From NCBI GenBank assembly GCA_018340805.1, contig JACMZG010000008.1:27997914-28061913 (forward strand): a DNA stretch of 64,000 bases, given 5' to 3'. Positions 1 to 11,507 of the stretch are shown here, in pieces. Within the stretch, counting starts at the first letter, position 1, and each line of letters opens with the position of its first letter. Under the pieces are notes generated by a model. The model was not told the origin of the DNA and did not search any database. It saw only the letters and a program-made list of their open reading frames with translations. A program made the position numbers and the translations under genes. The DNA is from Microvelia longipes (Eukaryota; Arthropoda; Insecta; Hemiptera; Veliidae).

Positions 1-153
1 ATTGCAATTGCTAAGAAAAATATTTGGGAGGGGAAAAATAGCATGTTACTCTCCAGGTACAAACAAGATTTTATCTCCAGACGTTGACGTCCGTTAATTA
101 TTGTTATATTCTTATTTTCATACATTTTGTTGAATTCTATTCTAATTTTTTTA

Positions 154-500
154 GGGTCAGACCCCACTAAAAAATTTTGGGAGTGCTCCCCCAAAAAAAA
201 TCAATTTATTTATTGCTCTAAACAACTTCTTCTGACCTGAAACGGATTCGTATTTAATAAAAGAAGATTTAGTCGGGCCCTCCTTATAAATTTTGGAGGT
301 GCTGATCCCCCCCCCAAAAAAAAATATATTGATACAAACAACCTCTTCTGGCTTAAAAAGGACTTTAAGCCAATACATTTTTTTGGTCAGTTACCCCTTA
401 TAAACTTTGGGGGTGCCGGCCCCAGGAAAGTGTTTTAAAAAATTGATTGGTCCCCTTAATCACTTTAAAGGATACCACTCCCCCGAAGAAATGACTATAA
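154..500. repeat. degenerate tandem repeat, unit about 115 bp
   Basis: Three to four diverged units follow one another, starting near 154, 272, 385 and perhaps 450. Each opens with a GGTCAG/GTCGGG-like stretch, then CCC, a TTATAAATTTTGG-like core, a run of C and a run of A. The first three units also share a CAACTTCTTCTG-like segment except where eroded. A nearby near-palindrome (about 550-590) pairs an AAGTTATTTTTT arm with its complement. No reading frame is supported. The repeat is seen directly; its origin is unknown. Confidence 0.6.
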
Positions 501-639
501 TTGGCTCTAACCCTAATATTTGGAAATACTTTTTATTTTCAAGGGACTGAAAGTTATTTTTTACTCCCAAGGGGGTGAAAAATAACTTTTTCTCCCTTGG
601 GAATAAAAAGTGCTTCTTTACTACCTAAAAACTAGTCAA

Positions 640-1305
640 TAAACTTCACATTATACACCGTCTAGAAATAAAATATAAAAATTATTACAATGACCTCTGA
701 TTTGTTTCAAAGGGCATTATAACTTTATTTTACCTTACACCATTTTAATGAAATGAGAAGATTTAAGTAAGGAATAATCAAGAATAACCAAATTTATTAT
801 ATTTAAAGTACTAAGAAGTTTAAATCTCCATATAAAGCTTAATTTTATTTAAGTTAATTTCTAAACTTGTGTTACAGTTAATTATCAATGAGAAAATTTT
901 AAATAAATATACATAATTTTTTAACTGTCATATGTTTACAATACTGATTTATACTTAATTTCTAAAATTATTTTGTTTTATGGTTTATTTAAATATAAAC
1001 TAAATGATTGACCAATATTAATTGTCAATATCTTACTGCATATGAACAGCTTTAACCACCTATTGTTTTATAAATACTTTATAAATACATGACGTTTCTC
1101 TTTGCCATATTAAGAAAACCCTAACAGAAGATGCTTCGAGATTAAATCAAAAGGTCTGATAATTATTTGATATCAGGAATAATGAAGTTAACTTTGTAAA
1201 CGTAAAGGAGAATACAAAGCTTGTTCCACACAACTTATTAATAATTTTAAATGTATCACATTTAAAAATATAAAACTATAGAAAATACACTATAACATAT
1301 CAAAA
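640..1305. other. AT-rich non-coding stretch
   Basis: Low-complexity AT-rich DNA with no supported gene, RNA or repeat structure. Probably intronic. Confidence 0.5.
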
Positions 1306-1308
1306 AAT

Positions 1309-1674
1309 CGGGTACGGGGTACCTCGGAACTTTTCCTCATCACATCGGATTTGCTACGCTCATCCTCCATGCTTTGGACTTGCTTTGCTCGTCCTAACAA
1401 TATTCAATCTGCCAATTTTATACTGCAACATGTCTTCAGACTTGCTTCGCTCGCCCTAAGATAGTAAATGCATCCGTTTCATTCTCAGCGGTCACCTAAT
1501 ACGATCTACGATGATAACGGACACAAAGACACACACATATAGACAGACAACTTTGAGAAAACCACTCAGGAGGTCTTAAAAACATCTAAATGGATAATTC
1601 CAGTTTCATTCCGGTTTCGGTTTTTTGCAAACAACACTTTTTCTATATACCTACGGTATAAATGAGGAAAAGTA
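1309..1674 (+). repeat. interspersed repeat family A, copy 1
   Basis: This copy has both characteristic ends of a family found many times in the window. It starts CGGGTACGGGGTACC, followed by several CTTCGCTCGTCC-like motifs. In the middle it has an ACACACA stretch and then GACAACTTTGAGAAAACCAC. It ends with CCTACGGTATAAATGAGG and AAAAGTA. No protein is encoded. The shared ends and internal order of motifs mark it as a dispersed element, probably a non-autonomous transposon, but I cannot assign a superfamily. Confidence 0.7.
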
Positions 1675-2632
1675 AATAAAAAACTGAAATTGAAAATAAA
1701 TTATGAAATGCAAATAATGGAATAATAAAATTAACCTTCATGAATTAAAATTAATAAATTGCATAAAAAATAAGTAAATAGAATGAAAACAATAAATTAA
1801 ACCCCAATTTAAAAAATTACTTTCAAATTATGTTTAAAATAATTTAAATTCTTGGCCAAGGTGAGCAGGTAAGAATGACATAACCATTCCATGACATTCA
1901 ATAAAATTACAACTAATTTTGAAAATACATAAGGATAAGAACAAATAAATAAAGAATAGTGTTGTATAAACAGATATAAAGATACAAGAAATAACAATTA
2001 ACATTCCTTCATGTACAGGGAAATAAATATTTGTAAAGGACATTTAAACCAATAAATAAAGGAAAAACTTTGTTTGGCTGTATAACAACAGGTTGTTAAA
2101 AGTGATACGATTGCATAATATTAACATATGTTCCTAATTAAAAACATCATTTAATTTAGTAACACAGTAGAATGAGTAAATAGGAACAGCAGGTCTAGCT
2201 AAATATTAATGACAGCAATATAAATAATGCAATTATAAAAAAAAACACGAAAACATTTATTTAAAATAGATTCGCTTGAATTTTTACAAGACCATAATAA
2301 GTCAACGTTAAGAATAAAAAAAATAAGCTCTACTAACTTTGAGCGAAATAAAATAAAGCAATTGATGTAGTGCAAAAACTAACCTTAAAAAATAGTGCTA
2401 GTCGGAGATTACACTTTGAATTAGAAATGAGACGATTTTAAACAACATAAAGCTCAGACATACAGCTCGGTGGAAATGCATGGAATATCTGAATAAGTTC
2501 ATCTGTGGTTATAAACTCACAGCTTTTACTGCTCTCTTTTAACATTTAACTTTTAGATGGGTTTTACTCGATTCAGAATTGTTTTAGACCAGAAATCACA
2601 AAATAATTCACGAACTTATTTGCCTATCCATA
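1675..2632. other. AT-rich non-coding stretch
   Basis: No supported gene. Short frames near 1.8-2.0 kb on the minus strand are AT-rich and hydrophobic by composition and show no family signature. Near 1.87 kb the plus strand has two overlapping donor-like GT motifs without a pyrimidine tract. Confidence 0.5.
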
Positions 2633-2976
2633 GACTCCACGGCATATTGATAGTAATAATAATTAATAATTATAATAAAAACATAATGAGAGCAGAAATA
2701 ACTGTATAAAAATGAAATGTACAAGTAAATTAATAAATGGATATTATAAGACTCCACGGCATATTAATAATTAATAATAATAAAAACAATAATAATAATG
2801 TAAGCAGAAAAAATTGTATAAAAATGAAATTTACAAGTAAATTAAGTAAATAAATGAATATTATCAGACTCTACGGCATATTGCTAATAATAATAATTAA
2901 TAATAATAAAAACATAATGTGAGCAGAAATAATTGTATAAAAATGAAATGTACAAGTAAATAAATGAATATTATCA
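2633..2976. repeat. tandem repeat, three units of about 117 bp
   Basis: Units start at about 2633, 2750 and 2867. Each begins GACTCCACGGCATATT (third unit with one change), followed by an AAT/ATA trinucleotide-rich part, then GCAGAAA, TGTATAAAAATGAAAT and ACAAGTAAA. The units differ mainly in the length of the AAT-rich part, as expected for slippage. Confidence 0.8.
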
Positions 2977-3836
2977 CAATTGTTATGTTAAACTATCTAT
3001 ATCACGGGATCTCTAATTTTTTTTCACTAGGCATCATCAACCATTCACCATAATATTTTGGAGTCCACTATGTAAGATGAAACATATATATTAAGGGGGC
3101 TGGGATTAATACCCCCCTTCCATAACAACAGATATAATAAGCCCTGATACACCGCCCTTCCTACTGATAAGACAGAAAATGAAAAATAAAGGGGCCTCCT
3201 TTTTTTACCAGTATACTGGTTAAAATATTAACATTACTTACTAATATTAAATAAAAGAATATATAAATATTTAATATAATATTAATATTAAAAATTACTT
3301 AAAAGAAATATTTTCATTCTGAATAATAAAAAGAAATGGTGTGATTTCACATTTTGTAATTAATAATAGTTATAAATAATAATATAATAACCTAAAATAC
3401 TCTCTTTTAAAATAAAAGTATTGCGAATTCCCTAAAATTTACATTACAGCTTTTAAATCTTTTTTTATATTTTTTTGTTTTTACACAAAGTATTAGATTT
3501 TTACTCTCGCAAAAGAAAGTCTTTCGCGTACTACACGTTGAAAACCGCTGATATTTATTAATGTCTACAATAAGCAGTTAAAAGGCACTGTGTTTGTCAT
3601 TAATAGATTTGTAAGTATCACGAGAACAGCTGTGAATATTTTTTTTTAAATGTGATTGGTCGAAAATCAGTTATGATGAACGCTACTTAAAAGCATTCTT
3701 ACGTTAATAAAGTATCTATTTATTTCATGTATAAATATCTGAGATTATAATAATATTCCCCGTAACTTCTGTAAGTAATAAATTATTAAATACCTCATAT
3801 ACTATTTCATTATTTTGAAAGCAATCATTTAAGACA
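2977..3836. other. AT-rich non-coding stretch
   Basis: No gene supported. It holds a C-rich patch near 3100-3170 that does not match the other repeats I followed. Confidence 0.45.
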
Positions 3837-3866
3837 ACATACCTGCAACAGAAAATTAAACACATA
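3837..3866 (-). promoter_or_regulatory. candidate recursive splice site (ratchet point) 4, weaker
   Basis: On the minus strand TTTAATTTTCTGTTGCAG is directly followed by GTATGTTG, with the junction between 3843 and 3842. A pyrimidine-rich acceptor abuts a usable donor, as in a zero-nucleotide exon. The donor is GTATGT rather than the GTGAGTA of the other three sites. The distance to the next site (23,832) is about 20.0 kb, close to the spacing of the others. The sequence is seen; use in splicing is inferred. Confidence 0.4.
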
Positions 3867-3915
3867 AGAATGTAACAACTAAAACAAACAAGGAAACAAA
3901 AATTAGAAGCAAATA

Positions 3916-3944
3916 CGAGGTCTGTCCCATAAATACGTATAAAA
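3916..3944 (+). repeat. left terminal inverted repeat of the mariner
   Basis: It starts CGAGGTCTGTCCC right after TA and matches the inward reading of the right end. Confidence 0.85.
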
Positions 3945-4099
3945 TAATTATTTAGATCTAAGCAGGAATTGGAGAGACAGTGAGCTTCCCCCTTCACTAA
4001 CAACCCAAGCAAGCCTGAGCTAGGTGGACAGCGCCTCATGAGTCATCAGTCAGTATCTACAGTCAGTTGGTCCGACCCCTTTTATAACAACTCGTCGGC

Positions 4100-4797
4100 A
4101 TGGAAATCTCTCTTACCGATCAGCAGCGTATCAATATCAAATTTCTTGCTAAACTCGGCAAGAACGGTCGGGAAATTTATGAAGCATTTGTGATAGTGAA
4201 CGGAGAAGATGCCTTGAAGGAACCAACGGTCCACAAGTGGTTAAAGCGGTTTACAGAAGGACGAGAAGACTTCAAGGATGACCCTCGCCCCGGACGCCCC
4301 ACCACTTCGTCTTCTGACGAAAATGTGGATCGTGTTCGATCATTTGTCTTCAAAAATTGTCGATCGACAGTCAGAATGGTGTATGAACTAAATTTGTGTA
4401 AAATACAAGTTACCTATAAGCACGGGTTGCTCGAGTCCGCCCGGAATTGACTAGCGAAAAACTTTGGATCCTTCATCACGACAACGCTCCATCGTACACG
4501 TCATTGGTTTTACGCGAATTTTTGGCGCGCAACTCAATTGCAGTAACTGACCAGCCACCATATTCACCCGATTTGGCACCGTGTGACTTTTTTTTGTTTC
4601 CTAAATGTAAAATTGTAAAATGTTGCTTCGGGAGCGTCATTTGGGGGACGTGGATGACTTAAAAGGAGCGACGACGAGGCAGCTGAAGGGCCTCAAAGTA
4701 GAGGTATTTGAAGGATGTTTTCAACAATGGAAACGGCGTTGGACCAAGTGCGTTTTATCAGGGGGGGGAGTACTTCGAGGGGGACAAAATGTTATAT
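4100..4797 (+). pseudogene. mariner transposase, deleted and frameshifted
   Basis: The enzyme family cuts and pastes the element at TA sites in the nucleus. The ATG at 4100 opens the N-terminal helix-turn-helix part (DQQRINIKFLAKLGKN, later EPTVHKWLKRF) and the linker RPGRPTTSS. Near 4385-4450 the frame breaks: the part that carries the first catalytic Asp is missing. The reading resumes in another frame with ILHHDNAPSYTS and YSPDLAPCDFFLFPK; the two Asp are separated by 34 residues, the D34D spacing of mariner. Another frameshift after FLFPK leads to a recognisable C-terminal part (DVDDLKGATTRQLKGLK, then FQQWKRRW) ending near 4797. Normal transposases are about 345 residues. The copy is clearly dead. 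Confidence 0.92.
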
Positions 4798-4831
4798 GAT
4801 GATTAATTGTAAAATAAAATGTTTATGATTT

Positions 4832-4879
4832 TTTTATACGTATGGGACAGACCTGTGGGATGTTATGGGACAGACCTCG
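4832..4879 (-). repeat. right terminal inverted repeat with duplicated tip
   Basis: Read inward from 4879, the tip motif AGGTCTGTCCCATA occurs, then a short spacer containing CATCCCAC, then AGGTCTGTCCCATACG and TATAAAA. The outermost motif is therefore present twice in tandem at this end but once at the left end, making the ends asymmetric. Confidence 0.8.
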
Positions 4880-4881
4880 TA

Positions 4882-6970
4882 GAATTAAATAATACAACAA
4901 AATACAAAAAGAACATATATGTCAATAAAAATAAAAGTACTCATATAGCGCAACATAGCGTTGATATGAAGTTAATCATTCATATTAACTTAAGAAGGTG
5001 AAGAATAGAAAAAAAAAACCGAATTGCTTCAAACCTTGTAGAATTCGATTTAATGCTGTTAACCAATAAAGCCAAAACATAAATTTTGGAAAGCCAATAC
5101 AAATTAAATTTATTTTGTAAAATTGGATTTAAGAATAAAGTTTTTAAAAGAAAAGTAAAACTTACAGAACTCGTAATTTGGAGCAAAGTTAAATTTGAAT
5201 TTTGACTTTTATTACTAAGGTCAAAAATAAAGTTTTGTACTTTTAACTTACTTTAATAAACAAATTACTCTTTTGAGAGTGAAATAAAGAAATGAAGTTA
5301 TAATTAAGTTTCTGAAATCAAAAATAACTTTAATATATTTATTAGAATGTTTGTTTATTTAACGTCCAGTTCAAGGAAATAACATGAATTGAAAAGGAGC
5401 CATCAGGTTAATTCCTTAGTAAATCAAGAATTAAGAAAAATGATAAGATAAGACCAATCTTTCATGAGGTCACAAGTGGCGTCCATCAAAATAAAGTTAC
5501 CACAAAATATCAATACGCTTGGAATAAATGTATATTCCAAAAATTATGTTTAGTGTTAGTTTGAAGTGTTCTGGTTCCAACGAGATCTCAAGCACATTTC
5601 CCAATATTATAACTACAGTTCTCAAAATAGTTTAATTTAAGATTCAGACAGCGGAGCGGCCAGTGATTTTATAATTGATGAGGAATAAGTCTGATAGGAA
5701 AGCTTTTAGTTTTCAACTGATTTGGGTTATCTTGTATAATACGTAAATTGACAGGCAAATCTATAAAGACTTACCTGCTCAATAGTTACCATTGTTGCCT
5801 TAAACTACGACTACGTTACAACTAGTGTAAAATCAAAACCAATCAAAAAGCTACATAAGGTTTAAAAGACTGAAAATAAGTCGAAACTTTTCATTATTTT
5901 TAATAGGATACGAAAGCCAGTTTAAGTTTTAATCTAGACTCGGATAGGAAATGAAGAGAAAATGGGGAGTAGGTAATAAAGAGCCCTAGGCGAGGTGAAA
6001 AATTCGAATTAATGCGGGCCACCCCGATATCCACTATAATAGTAAATCACAATTTTTGCTTGCCTTCAATGTACCGCTAGGGGTTTGGTTCCAGAGTTAA
6101 AATTGGCCATTAGGCAAGGGCCAGATAGGGTTATTTCCTGAGCGAGTAATAACAGAATACCAACCGAAGAATAAGGGAGCTTTCAGAGTCGAGAAAGAAA
6201 TAAAAAGAAAAACTCTGTAAAAAATAGCTCTCCCTAATATTCTCCTGTAAAACATTTGCGGAGCAGACAAAAACTGAAATAAACTTTTAGTTTTGATCGC
6301 AGGGTTAAAATATTTGAAAAATCAAGACCAATTCACTGCCGCTGAGCTATAATATTTTTAGAAAATATTCTTTTTTAAATCCTACCAACTTACGATAAAA
6401 TAATTTTTTAACATTAAAATAAAAATTAGAGTAAAAAACGTTTACAATAATAACCATGAAATTTTAATACATCAAATTAAATATTTTAATTATGGAAATT
6501 TTCCTAAAGAATAGAATAAGCGTAGTTTGTTTTTAAATTGATTAAAATATACAATGAACACTTATAGTACACAACTAGAGTTAAAAGTATAGTATTTCTT
6601 TCTTGAGAAAAATTTAAAAAAATAAAACAAATTAATTTACTAAAAAATTTAATAATAAAAATTACCGTGATATTTAAAATAACCATAGACAAATATCGAT
6701 TGGTAAAGAATACAATTAATTTCTTAATTCAACGTACCGAGTGATGAATTTAAGGTAACAAATTTAAAAATAGGCACCAAATTTTAAATTTATAATTATT
6801 ACATAACATATTTATTTTACTTGAACATAACAAGTTGGCAGCACTGACAGGTGATAAGGGCTATTATGATAAAGACTTTATTTTTCAAACAATACCGTAA
6901 CTATATGAGCTGATTTGACAAAAAGTTAATTCATTCAAATTAAGGCAAAATATTATGACTTTCCTTTGAC
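4882..6970. other. non-coding stretch, mostly AT-rich
   Basis: No gene is supported. 5940-6200 is less AT-rich (GAGCCCTAGGCGAGG, GGCAAGGGCCAG) and may be an eroded repeat, but I recognise nothing in it. At 5774/5775 the minus strand has CAG directly followed by GTAAGT, without a pyrimidine tract. Confidence 0.45.
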
Positions 6971-6974
6971 TTGT

Positions 6975-7140
6975 GGGCGCCTCCGTGGTCGAGGTCGTTA
7001 AAGCGTTAGTATTTATATACTGACCATTGACACCAAGGAGGTCTGGAGATCGCATCCCCGGTTTTGCTCTCGATGTATATGAGATTTATTCAAATAAATT
7101 ATCGCTAACTTTAATTAAACGTTGAGAACAACCTCAGGCC
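6975..7140 (+). mobile_element. tRNA-derived SINE-like sequence
   Basis: The left part resembles a tRNA head: GTGGTCGAGGTCGTTAAAGCG at 6985 is like a box A of the Leu/Ser type, and GATCGCATC at 7048-7056 matches the box B consensus GWTCRANNC at all but one position. It is followed by CCCCGGTTTTGCTC and an AT-rich tail. A tRNA fold does not close, so this is not a functional tRNA gene. The 3' limit and a target duplication were not found; the end is approximate. Confidence 0.5.
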
Positions 7141-8569
7141 GTATTGTGTGTTGTTTAAAATTTATTTTAATCGTTTTAAAAGATATTAACAAATAATTAT
7201 AATTTTCTATTGATAAAAATCATTTAAATGAAAAATCTCATAGTGAAGGATAGGATATTTAGGAAATGATTTGTGGTGGGAACCCGAAAACCTCCCTATG
7301 AGGTAGCTTACAGGTTACCTTTGTTGAGCTGTCCATTATTTAAACACAAAGAGCTAAACCTAAGTACAGCTATATTGCGGTCAAAAGATTAATTAAATAG
7401 TCCAATAATTTTTCGTACCACTGTTTCTTCAATTTATTTAAATAGTGGGGATATTTAAGTTTATTCCAAACATATGAATTCCAATAGAAACGACTTGAAT
7501 GTAGGTCGGGGAAAGAAAGAGAAAAAAAACAAAATCGTTATAGACGGAATGGATCCGATCTAAGGTTGGGCTTTTACAGTATGAATATTCTGCAACAACA
7601 TGCCACCACAATATGGCTCCAAAATGTTTACACTAAAACCCAATATCCGACATTCTTCTGTTTCTCTTTTTTTTAAGAAAACTGGAATTAGAGACATGGA
7701 AAAAGAGAGACGCCCGGTGACAAAAAGCGACACTACGGTATTAGATCAATGCTGAAAGTTTTAGTAACCACTTTACATGTGAATGTTTTTCTGCTATTTT
7801 CAACATTGACTTTTCCACATTGAAGGGATGTATTTTATGAATGTCAAGAGTTAAAACCCTTTTCACATGTCTTGGTATGAATTCAGATCTCAAATTCACG
7901 TCTCTGTTTCTTGCAACAATAGAAACGTTGGATACACATCGGTTGAAAGAGACTGTCAGAAGGTAAAACGTTATCAATCAGTTAGTAGAGCGATAAACCG
8001 GTCCCTTACTCCCTCTATCCTACCAAGCCTTTTGTCTTCTTCGCTACAACTCTATTTTACTCTTTATACGTTTTTTTACAATACTCTTCTATTTTTTCGC
8101 TCAATTTATCTATGCACATTGCTATTATTACTCGGATTTACATCCTTTACCTAATCATATACTTTAATGGCAAAATGGAAATGATGTATGGTATGATATA
8201 ACAAAGTATAACATCATAAAAAGTGATCAATTCTTTGTCTTTTCTCACAAATAAAAATAGAAGTTTTACAACAAATAATAATAAAGATGAGATAAGAAGA
8301 AAAGGTTACTCTTTTATGCATTCGTGCAACTATCTTAGCAATCATCTATGCACCTATCACAACTCAAATATAAAATTATATCCTCTCATGAAAAAACAAA
8401 AATGAAATAAGGTTGATTCCATGTAGTAATACAAATAAAATAATACACATAATAATAATAAGTTTAATAAGCTAGTAAAAACAAAGTATTTCATTGTCCT
8501 TTACGATTCTAAAGTACATAACTTTCGAGCGCTTTTAAGATTCTAAAAACATTTTTCCCGCGATACATG
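7141..8569. other. AT-rich non-coding stretch
   Basis: No supported gene. Overlapping frames on both strands near 7.74-8.15 kb lack any family signature and are treated as chance frames. Confidence 0.45.
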
Positions 8570-8876
8570 AATTTTCGAAATATTTGCAGAGTCCATTATT
8601 GCCGGTTAATGACGTCATAAAACCGGATACCCATAGGTTGATCTTTGCACCAAGTTTCAACTCTAGCATAAATACGCTAGAAGCAAAAATTGATAACAGA
8701 CTCGCGCATATACTCAAACACACAGACAGACAACTTTTTGGAACCCTCTCAGGTCTAAAAACACCTTAAACGGATAATTCGAGTGAGATTCACGTTTCAG
8801 ATTTGTTGCAAGCATTATACCTACCAATATACCTACGTTATATAAATGATACCTACAGTATAAATGAGGAAAAGTA
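8570..8876 (+). repeat. interspersed repeat family A, copy 2 (5'-truncated)
   Basis: It holds the middle and end of the family: GGTTAATGACGTCATAAAA (octamer at 8610-8617), AAGTTTCAACTCTAGC, GCATAAATACGCT, an ACACACAGACAGACAACTTT stretch and the end motif TATAAATGAGGAAAAGTA. The end has an extra partial duplication of the ACCTACGTTATA motif. Confidence 0.7.
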
Positions 8877-9094
8877 TAAAAAAAATAATGAAACAACAAA
8901 TCTTTTAACATGATATATAAAAATTGATTAAGAAACGAAAATATTAAGTTGCTCTGTTAATCCAACAAACCTACCTTAGTAAGAAAAAGATTTCAAAGTT
9001 ACTACTTAAACTTTTAATACCTTAAGTCCAAGGTAATGTAGTTAAGAACAACTAAAAGAATTTTAGTATGACCTGAGAAATATAATAAGTTATT

Positions 9095-9102
9095 ATATAG
9101 AG
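9095..9102. repeat. 8-bp target site duplication, left copy
   Basis: ATATAGAG, identical to 15707-15714 on the other side of the hAT element. Confidence 0.85.
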
Positions 9103-9353
9103 CAGGCCTGGGCAAACTTTTCTAGCAAAGGGCCGCTTAGTCTTTTTACAGCCTGTCGCGGGCCGTATTCCTTAAATTTTAAGGTATGCCAAACCCGCAA
9201 CAAATTTCAGTTACGCTTGTGGTTTACTTAAGTCAAATTTATTCTCAAAGAGTAGAAATTGCTGAACTTAAGCACTAAACAGAAAAAACAAAACGGAGAA
9301 TCTTCGTCAGATCTTGAAATATAACTGAAGATAAATTTAGCTAGAATACTAGG

Positions 9354-9635
9354 TATTAAAAAGACTGACTAATTTGAAGACTGACTGACTAATTTGAAAT
9401 AATAAGATTGACTTTTAACCAAATAAACACTCTGACTTTAATAATTAACAATACATTAAAACTGACTAATATTTTTTCTCAGGACTTCCCAAATGAGACT
9501 CAATGAAAATATTGACTATTTGACGCATAACAATATGTGAATCACAGGTAGACATCTAAGGTGCCAGACTGTCAGCTGTCAACTCAGCTGTCAACCTGTT
9601 CATTTACAAATTGTTATGCGTCTCACTTTCCAACA
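9354..9635 (-). repeat. 3' LTR of the BEL/Pao element
   Basis: Near-identical direct repeat of 15004-15284. On the minus strand it is preceded by the short purine stretch GGAGGA, a possible plus-strand primer tract. The integrase frame ends inside the LTR start, as is common in this group. Confidence 0.9.
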
Positions 9636-10790
9636 TCCTCCGGGCCAACCTTAAGCACGGCCACTCGCCCAACTGGACGCCGGATGATGCCGGATGCCGT
9701 CTCTACTTCCACTACTCTTACGCGTCCGTCTTTTCCTGGTAGCAGCTTGACGACTCTTCCTCTGGTCCAAGTGTTACGGGCCATGTTTGGTTCTACGACG
9801 ACAACTAGATCGTCGATTTTGACTGCTGCTTCCTCCTTTCTCCATTTCGCTCTGAAATTGATGCTTGGCAAATATTCCTTTGACCACCGTTGCCACAACA
9901 TATCCGCCAATCGTTTAGATATTCGCCAAGTTTTCTTTTCTCCGTCGTCTATCCAGTTGAATTCGTTCCATGCTCTAGCACCGCTTGATGTGCCAATGAG
10001 GATGGAGAACGGAGTTAGGCATTCTTGGTCAGCCCTATCTAGCGATACATGTGTCAATGGCCTACTGTTGACGATACTCTCTACCTCTACCAGCAATGTT
10101 TGCAAAACCTCCCTCGGAGCCCGTTCTTTCAAAATAGCAGATAAAGCCGTCTTAACCGATCGAATTAACCGCTCCCAGCTTCCACCCATATGTGGAGCTA
10201 AGGGCGGAATAAATTTCCAATTAATCCCTTTGTTACTCAATTCATTATTTATAGACGATTGATTAATTCTGCTAGAGCTTCTCTAATTTCCCTCTCAGCT
10301 CCTCTCAAATTGGTACCATTATCTGACCAAATAATAGAAGGACACCCCCTCCTAGCGACAAACCGCCGTAAAGCCATTAACGCGCTATCTGTGCTAAGAG
10401 AATTTGCGAGCTCTATATGGATAGCTCTAGTCGTGAGGCACGTAAAAATTACCCCATATCGTTTTTCTTGTACCTCCTCATCTACCGTAACTTCTAAAGG
10501 ACCGAAATAATCCATTCCGGTGTTTGTAAATGGGCGTTGATATTGGGCTAATCTTTCCTTTGGAAGATCTGCCATTATAGGAACATCAGTTGTCGAAGCT
10601 GTTCTAACCTTACACTCTAAACATTTACGCCAAGTATTTCGAACGGCTTGTCTCCCCGAAAGTACCCAATATTTTTGACGCACTTCGTTTAGCACCGTCT
10701 CGTGGCCTTGATGGCCCATTAGACAATGATAATGATGTAATAATAATCGCGTATATCTATGCTTAGGGTCTAAAAATTATCGGTTGTTTA
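9623..10790 (-). pseudogene. integrase (BEL/Pao), split by a frameshift
   Basis: The N-terminal zinc-binding region starts in HHYHCLMGHQGHETVLNEVR and ends in CLECKV. The core has Asp in NTGMDYFGPLEV and in IIWSDNGTN, and the Glu in MGGSWERLIRSVKTAL, giving a D,D,E triad. The frame breaks between the second Asp and the Glu near 10,245. The C-terminal part (DDLVVVVEPNMARNTWTRG, then VAVLKVGPEDVGK) matches the last domain of this group and stops just inside the 3' LTR. Without the frameshift the length would be normal. Confidence 0.92.
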
Positions 10791-11039
10791 GCTGAGTCTG
10801 AATATGAGCCAACTCTAATCTACCTCGAACTCGAAGCAATCCATCATTTCCTATAAAAGGTGACAAAGGTTCTAATCTATTATTTTGTCTATTTGATTAT
10901 TAATGACTTGTTCCATTTCATTTTTGAAACTTTCAAGCTGAACTAGTTTACAGTATAAAATTTCAGACTCCTGTAAATCGTCGGCTGTTAATGCTGGCGT
11001 AATATCTATTCGCCTGCATAGTTTTATAAATTTAAGAAC

Positions 11040-11507
11040 ATAAGCCGTTGCTCTTATAATTGTGAGCCATTAGCCACTCGTGTGATGTCAGGTAAAACTT
11101 GGTTCAAATTCATAATAGTCTCGGTTCTAGTGACACCAACAAACTCGCTTTTGCCTTTTTTTAGTTCTACGTTGGTTATCTCATCATTATTTAATGAAAT
11201 GGTATTGATTTGAGGCCATTTGTCCTCAGTTTCATAAAGGAATTCGGGCCATTGAACCACCGTTTACTATTATCGTCATTTAATTTAATTTCTATATTTC
11301 GTGTGGCAATATCTGCCACATTTAAATTGGTTGGAACCCATCGCCACCAACTTGGATCTGTATTCTCCTGGATCTCCCTACTCTCAAACCTACATAAGTT
11401 TTAAATCTTATGGCTTCAGAGTTAATCCAGGATAATACTATTTTTGAATCTGACCATAACACAAATTTTGAAATAGTAAATTCATGATTGTGTTTTATAA
11501 ACGTGGT
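11040..11507 (-). pseudogene. RNase H remainder and connection region (BEL/Pao)
   Basis: In several frames the minus strand still reads FVLWSDSKIVLSWINSEAI, then NVADIATRN and WFNGPEFLYE, which match the RNase H end and the GP-x-FL motif after it in BEL/Pao. Frames shift at least twice. 10,790-11,040 continues in the same way but too broken to follow. Confidence 0.75.

Larger units (their letters stand above)
3916..4879 (+). mobile_element. mariner-family DNA transposon, internally deleted
   Basis: The element is bounded by TA on both sides (3914-3915 and 4880-4881), the expected mariner target duplication. Both ends begin CGAGGTCTGTCCCATAA when read inward. The left end continues to ATACGTATAAAA; the right end reaches the same ATACGTATAAAA only after a second partial copy of the terminal motif. 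The length of 964 bp is below the roughly 1.3 kb usual for mariner, which agrees with loss of the middle of the transposase. It cannot code for a working enzyme. A related full-length element may supply transposase in trans, since both ends are present. Confidence 0.92.

Noticed and set aside
5769..5800. Minus-strand CAG directly followed by GTAAGT at 5775/5774, a possible further ratchet point
   Set aside because: The bases before the AG (GGTAACTATTGAGC) are purine-rich, so there is no acceptor. It might be the donor of a small exon after TTATTTTCAG near 5,872, but all three frames of that interval have stops.
7741..8154. Overlapping frames of 78 and 95 codons on opposite strands
   Set aside because: No family features; such frames are expected by chance.
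8965..8995. Minus-strand CTTTTTCTTACTAAG followed by GTAGGT
   Set aside because: The acceptor would end in AAG rather than YAG.
9561..10262. 233-codon plus-strand frame opposite the integrase
   Set aside because: Shadow of the minus-strand integrase frame; Ser/Thr-rich composition is the antisense of the coding strand.
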